Assembly (NCBI GenBank): GCA_023136985.1
Contig: JAGLQD010000270.1
Span: 1 to 8,973, forward strand
Length of the DNA stretch: 8,973 nt
Direction of reading: 5' to 3'
From: Candidatus Sabulitectum sp.
GTDB lineage: Bacteria; Fermentibacterota; Fermentibacteria; Fermentibacterales; JCC-6
Shown here: in pieces, positions 6,084 through 8,973 of the stretch
How positions within the stretch are numbered: the first letter of the stretch is position 1
Layout of the letters: each line of letters begins with the position of its first letter
Notes under the pieces: generated by a model
Databases searched by the model: none
What the model saw: the letters and a program-made list of their open reading frames with translations, nothing else
Told to the model about the DNA's origin: nothing
Translations under genes and position numbers: made by a program

Positions 6084-7901
6084 ATGGCAGAAAATTTCGA
6101 AATAGCCATAAGAGAAATCTGTAAAAGAAACGCTGACGATCACACGCGGATGATGGATATTGTCCGTGAGGTTCAGCAGCTTTTCGGTCAGGTTTCCGGC
6201 TCTGCGATGGATATCATCGCTGATGCGGTAAATTCTCACAGGGTGGAAGTTGAAAGCGTTGTTTCTTTCTATTCCTTCCTGTCTGAAAAACCAAAAGGTA
6301 AGTTTGTTATTCGCTTATGCAACGATGTGATAGACAAGATGCAGGGCGTTGACAAGGTAGCTAAAGCATTCCAGGAGGAACTTGGCATTAACTTTGGAGA
6401 ATCGACTCCAGATGGAAAGTTCACTCTTGAATGGACTCCATGTATCGGTATGTGCGATCAGGCACCTGCCGCTCTTGTGAACGACAAGATGATGACTCGA
6501 CTTTCAAGCGATTCAGCCAGGGAGATCGTACAGTCACTGAAAGAAAATGGAAACGAGAATCGTCTGATACACATGCTGGGTGATGGCAATAATGCTAATC
6601 CATTAGTTAATTCTATGGTTAGCAATAATATACGCGAAAAGGGTCCCGTTATATTTGCCAACCTTGAGGCAGGGAAAGCTATTCACAAAGCGCTTTCAAT
6701 GTCTGCTGTGGAAGTTATTCGAGACGTAAAGACCGCACGTCTTCGCGGTCGTGGAGGAGCAGGATTTCCTACTGGTATGAAGTGGGAGTTCACCCGCGGT
6801 GCAGAGGGTGATGAAAAGGTTGTCATCTGTAATGCCGATGAGGGTGAGCCGGGAACATTCAAAGACCGTACTATCCTTACAGAGAGACCTGACCTGATGT
6901 TTGAGGGTATGACAATCGCCGGTTATGCAATTGGTGCGAGAACCGGTGTCTTATACCTCCGAGGAGAATATGCATATCTCAGACCTTTCCTGGAGAAGAT
7001 CCTGGCAGACCGAAGAAACGCTAAACTGCTTGGTATGAGCATTCTCGGGAAAACAGGCTTTGATTTCGATATAAGGATTCAAATGGGTGCCGGAGCTTAT
7101 ATTTGCGGCGAGGAAACTGCACTTATCAGCTCATGCGAGGGGCTGCGTGGAGATCCCAAGAATCGTCCTCCATTCCCGGCACAGAAGGGTTACCTGACCC
7201 TTCCAACCTCTGTGAACAATGTTGAGACATTCTGCTGCGTAGCACAGATCCTTGACAAGGGAGCAGGCTGGTTCGCAGAAATGGGATCAACCGGTTCCAC
7301 AGGAACAAAGCTTCTCAGTATTTCAGGTGATTGCACTAGACCGGGAGTTTACGAACTGCCATTCGGCATTACAGTTGCCGAGATGCTTGTTAAGGCCGGA
7401 GCAGAGGATGCCTACGCCGTTCAGATGGGCGGACCATCCGGTCAGCTTATCGGCGAGGCTGATTTTCACAGAAAGATCTGTTACGATGATGTTGCAACAG
7501 GTGGTGCTGTGATGATCTTCAACAAAGATCGTAATCCTCTTGAAATAGCTCTCGAGTTCATGGAGTTCTTCTGTGAAGAGAGCTGTGGTTATTGCACTCC
7601 ATGCCGTGCAGGCAATGAGCTGATCAAAGAGCGTCTTGAAGTAATCTTGAAGGGTGAAGGTACTCCCGATGACTTAACATACCTTGAACAGCTGGGCAAG
7701 ACTGTTGCAGTCTCCAGCCGTTGTGGTCTGGGTCAAACCTCTCCCAACCCGGTTCTTACTTCGTTGAAGAATTTCCGTGGCGAGTATGAGAAACTTGTTA
7801 AGGAAAACAAGGATGGTATGCAGCGCACCTTTGACATTCACAAGGCACTTGCCACTGGTGAAGAACTTCAGGGACGCAAGTCCGTGATCTACGCTGAGTA
7901 A
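6084..7901 (+). CDS. hoxF: NAD-reducing [NiFe]-hydrogenase diaphorase large subunit HoxF
   Basis: HoxF binds FMN and NAD(H) and exchanges electrons with HoxU. This 605-residue protein has the NuoE-NuoF fusion layout and length of Ralstonia-type HoxF (about 600). The NuoE-like domain (about 1-155) keeps C79, C120 and C124, but the expected second Cys of the first pair is D84. The NuoF-like domain (about 185-565) has the nucleotide/FMN motifs GRGGAGFPTG (222-231), NADEGEPGTFKDR (250-262) and GAGAYICGEETAL (335-347). Its [4Fe-4S] ligands are C501, C504, C507 (ESCGYCTPCRAG) and C547 (SRCGLG). There is no C-terminal 2[4Fe-4S] ferredoxin extension, unlike HydB/HymB of trimeric [FeFe] enzymes. GAGG (6074-6077), 6 nt before ATG, supports the start. 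hoxU follows after 14 nt. Confidence 0.95.
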   Translation: MAENFEIAIREICKRNADDHTRMMDIVREVQQLFGQVSGSAMDIIADAVNSHRVEVESVVSFYSFLSEKPKGKFVIRLCNDVIDKMQGVDKVAKAFQEELGINFGESTPDGKFTLEWTPCIGMCDQAPAALVNDKMMTRLSSDSAREIVQSLKENGNENRLIHMLGDGNNANPLVNSMVSNNIREKGPVIFANLEAGKAIHKALSMSAVEVIRDVKTARLRGRGGAGFPTGMKWEFTRGAEGDEKVVICNADEGEPGTFKDRTILTERPDLMFEGMTIAGYAIGARTGVLYLRGEYAYLRPFLEKILADRRNAKLLGMSILGKTGFDFDIRIQMGAGAYICGEETALISSCEGLRGDPKNRPPFPAQKGYLTLPTSVNNVETFCCVAQILDKGAGWFAEMGSTGSTGTKLLSISGDCTRPGVYELPFGITVAEMLVKAGAEDAYAVQMGGPSGQLIGEADFHRKICYDDVATGGAVMIFNKDRNPLEIALEFMEFFCEESCGYCTPCRAGNELIKERLEVILKGEGTPDDLTYLEQLGKTVAVSSRCGLGQTSPNPVLTSLKNFRGEYEKLVKENKDGMQRTFDIHKALATGEELQGRKSVIYAE

Positions 7902-7915
7902 GAAAGGATTCCGAA

Positions 7916-8632
7916 ATGAGCGATAAAGTAAAATTCACCATTGATGGAGTCGAAATTGATGCCACTCCGGGTCAGACCATCATGCAGGCCGCAGACGAAG
8001 CAGGGATATATATCCCGCGTCTGTGTGCACACAAAGATCTGCTTCCTTTTGGAAGCTGCCGCGTCTGTACTGTAATGGTTAATGATCGGCCTCAGGCAGC
8101 CTGTACACAGCCTGTTTCACAGGGTATGAATGTTGAAAGCGAAACTGAAGAGCTTCGCCAGATTCGCGTTAATCTGGTTGAGATGCTTTTTGTTGAGGGC
8201 AATCACTACTGTCCTTTCTGCGAGAAGAGCGGTAACTGCGAGCTTCAGGCTCTTGGTTACAGGCTTGGCATGCTTGCTCCGAAGTATCCGTACATGTTTA
8301 ACAAGCATGATGTAGATGCCAGTCATCCGGATATCTACATCGATCACAACAGGTGCATTCTTTGCGCCAGGTGTGTTCGTTCTTCCAAAGAACTTGACGG
8401 TAAGAATGTATTTCAGTTCGTGGGACGGGGGATCCACAAGAAAGTGGCTTTCAACTCTGACACTGATCTTGCTGCCACAAATGTCTCTGTTTCAGACAAG
8501 GCAATAGAGAATTGCCCGGTGGGTGCCATTCTCAAGAAGCGTACTGGCTATGCCGTACCCATCGGGAAACGCAAGTATGATTCCCAGCCTATCGGGTCTG
8601 ATATTGAGGCCCGTAAAACCGCAGCGAAGTAA
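7916..8632 (+). CDS. hoxU: Hydrogenase diaphorase Fe-S subunit HoxU
   Basis: HoxU relays electrons between HoxF and the HoxYH hydrogenase module in the cytoplasm. The 238-residue protein matches HoxU length and the N-terminal third of NuoG. Domain order: a plant-type [2Fe-2S] ferredoxin fold with C37, C48, C51 and C63; a His-Cys [4Fe-4S] site with H97, C99, C102 and C108 in the HoxU-style spacing HxCx2Cx5C (NuoG has HxxxC); and a second [4Fe-4S] site with C147, C150, C153 and C200. Text such as CILCARCVR and GKNVFQFVGRG is close to Ralstonia-type HoxU as I recall it. It lacks the molybdopterin-like domain of NuoG and the H-cluster domain of [FeFe] HydA. GAAAGGA (7902-7908) precedes the ATG, 14 nt after hoxF. 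Confidence 0.95.
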   Translation: MSDKVKFTIDGVEIDATPGQTIMQAADEAGIYIPRLCAHKDLLPFGSCRVCTVMVNDRPQAACTQPVSQGMNVESETEELRQIRVNLVEMLFVEGNHYCPFCEKSGNCELQALGYRLGMLAPKYPYMFNKHDVDASHPDIYIDHNRCILCARCVRSSKELDGKNVFQFVGRGIHKKVAFNSDTDLAATNVSVSDKAIENCPVGAILKKRTGYAVPIGKRKYDSQPIGSDIEARKTAAK

Positions 8633-8649
8633 GGATGAGGTTATAGATT

Positions 8650-8973
8650 ATGGCAAAACCAAAAATAGCTACCGCATCACTTGCTGGATGCTTCGGTTGT
8701 CACATGTCCCTGCTGGACATAGATGATCGTATTCTTAAACTGGTGGAACTGGTTGATTTTGACAAGTCTCCAGTTGATGACATCAAGAAGTTTACCGGGC
8801 GTATCGCTGTAGGTCTCATAGAAGGCGGATGCTGCAACGAAGAGAATGTACACAACCTTCAGTACTTCCGCGAGAATTGTGACATTCTTATTTCTCTGGG
8901 AGAGTGTGCGATAATGGGTGGTATTCCAGCCATGCGTAATACTATTCCATTGAAAGAGTGTCTTGATGAAGCC
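8650..8973 (+). CDS. hoxY: [NiFe]-hydrogenase small subunit HoxY, 5' part
   Basis: The first 108 residues are present and the frame stays open to the right edge. They match the small subunit of NAD-linked (group 3d) [NiFe]-hydrogenase. C14 and C17 in LAGCFGCHMSLLDID, and C86 in GECAIMGGIPAMRN, are the first three ligands of the proximal [4Fe-4S] cluster; the fourth (PGCPP in the family) would lie beyond the window. FRENCDILISLG is also typical. There is no Tat signal, consistent with a soluble cytoplasmic enzyme. The start follows GGATGAGG (8633-8640) by 9 nt and lies 17 nt after hoxU, in the same operon. HoxH, the Ni-Fe catalytic subunit, is expected next. This gene marks the enzyme as [NiFe] rather than [FeFe]. 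Confidence 0.94.
   Translation, partial: MAKPKIATASLAGCFGCHMSLLDIDDRILKLVELVDFDKSPVDDIKKFTGRIAVGLIEGGCCNEENVHNLQYFRENCDILISLGECAIMGGIPAMRNTIPLKECLDEA

Noticed and set aside
6084..8632. Reading these genes as HymA/HymB or HydB/HydC diaphorase subunits of a trimeric [FeFe]-hydrogenase, given the adjacent maturases.
   Set aside because: The NuoE-NuoF fusion lacks the C-terminal ferredoxin extension, the Fe-S subunit has HoxU-style HxC spacing and no H-cluster domain, and the next gene is clearly a [NiFe] small subunit.

Overview
The window appears to be a bacterial hydrogen-metabolism island, with all recognised genes on the + strand. It suggests an obligate or facultative anaerobe with NAD(H)-linked hydrogen turnover, since it holds radical-SAM maturases for an oxygen-sensitive cofactor and a soluble NAD-linked hydrogenase. 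Coding is dense and base composition looks moderate. I see no reliable taxonomic marker, so I do not name a phylum.

Region 1 (1-1687) is a signalling block: the 3' end of a histidine kinase, a stand-alone receiver protein, and a receiver-histidine kinase protein. The stop-to-start gaps are short (4-15 nt). None of the visible proteins has a DNA-binding output domain.

Region 2 (1737-5489) is a complete set of [FeFe]-hydrogenase H-cluster maturases in the order hydG-hydE-hydF. Reading frames overlap at both junctions, so it is very likely one transcript. A perfect 8-bp inverted repeat lies between the signalling genes and the hydG ribosome-binding site.

Region 3 (5490-6083) is a 594-nt gap with no convincing gene. 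It holds four spaced copies of AGGTGT-N3-TTW, a possible sigma-70-type promoter, three contiguous hairpins, and a TTTTGT-N9-ACAAAA inverted repeat just before the next ribosome-binding site. It looks like a control region for the downstream operon.

Region 4 (6084-8973) encodes HoxF (NuoE-NuoF fusion), HoxU and the first 108 residues of HoxY. Together these indicate a group 3d-type NAD-reducing [NiFe]-hydrogenase running off the right edge, where the large subunit HoxH would be expected. HoxFU would be the NADH-oxidising diaphorase and HoxYH the hydrogenase module.

The main oddity is that maturation genes for one hydrogenase class ([FeFe]) sit directly beside structural genes for the unrelated class ([NiFe]). 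Neither an [FeFe] catalytic subunit nor any Hyp [NiFe] maturase is visible here. The simplest reading is a hydrogen island whose [FeFe] enzyme lies upstream or elsewhere, possibly under shared signalling control.
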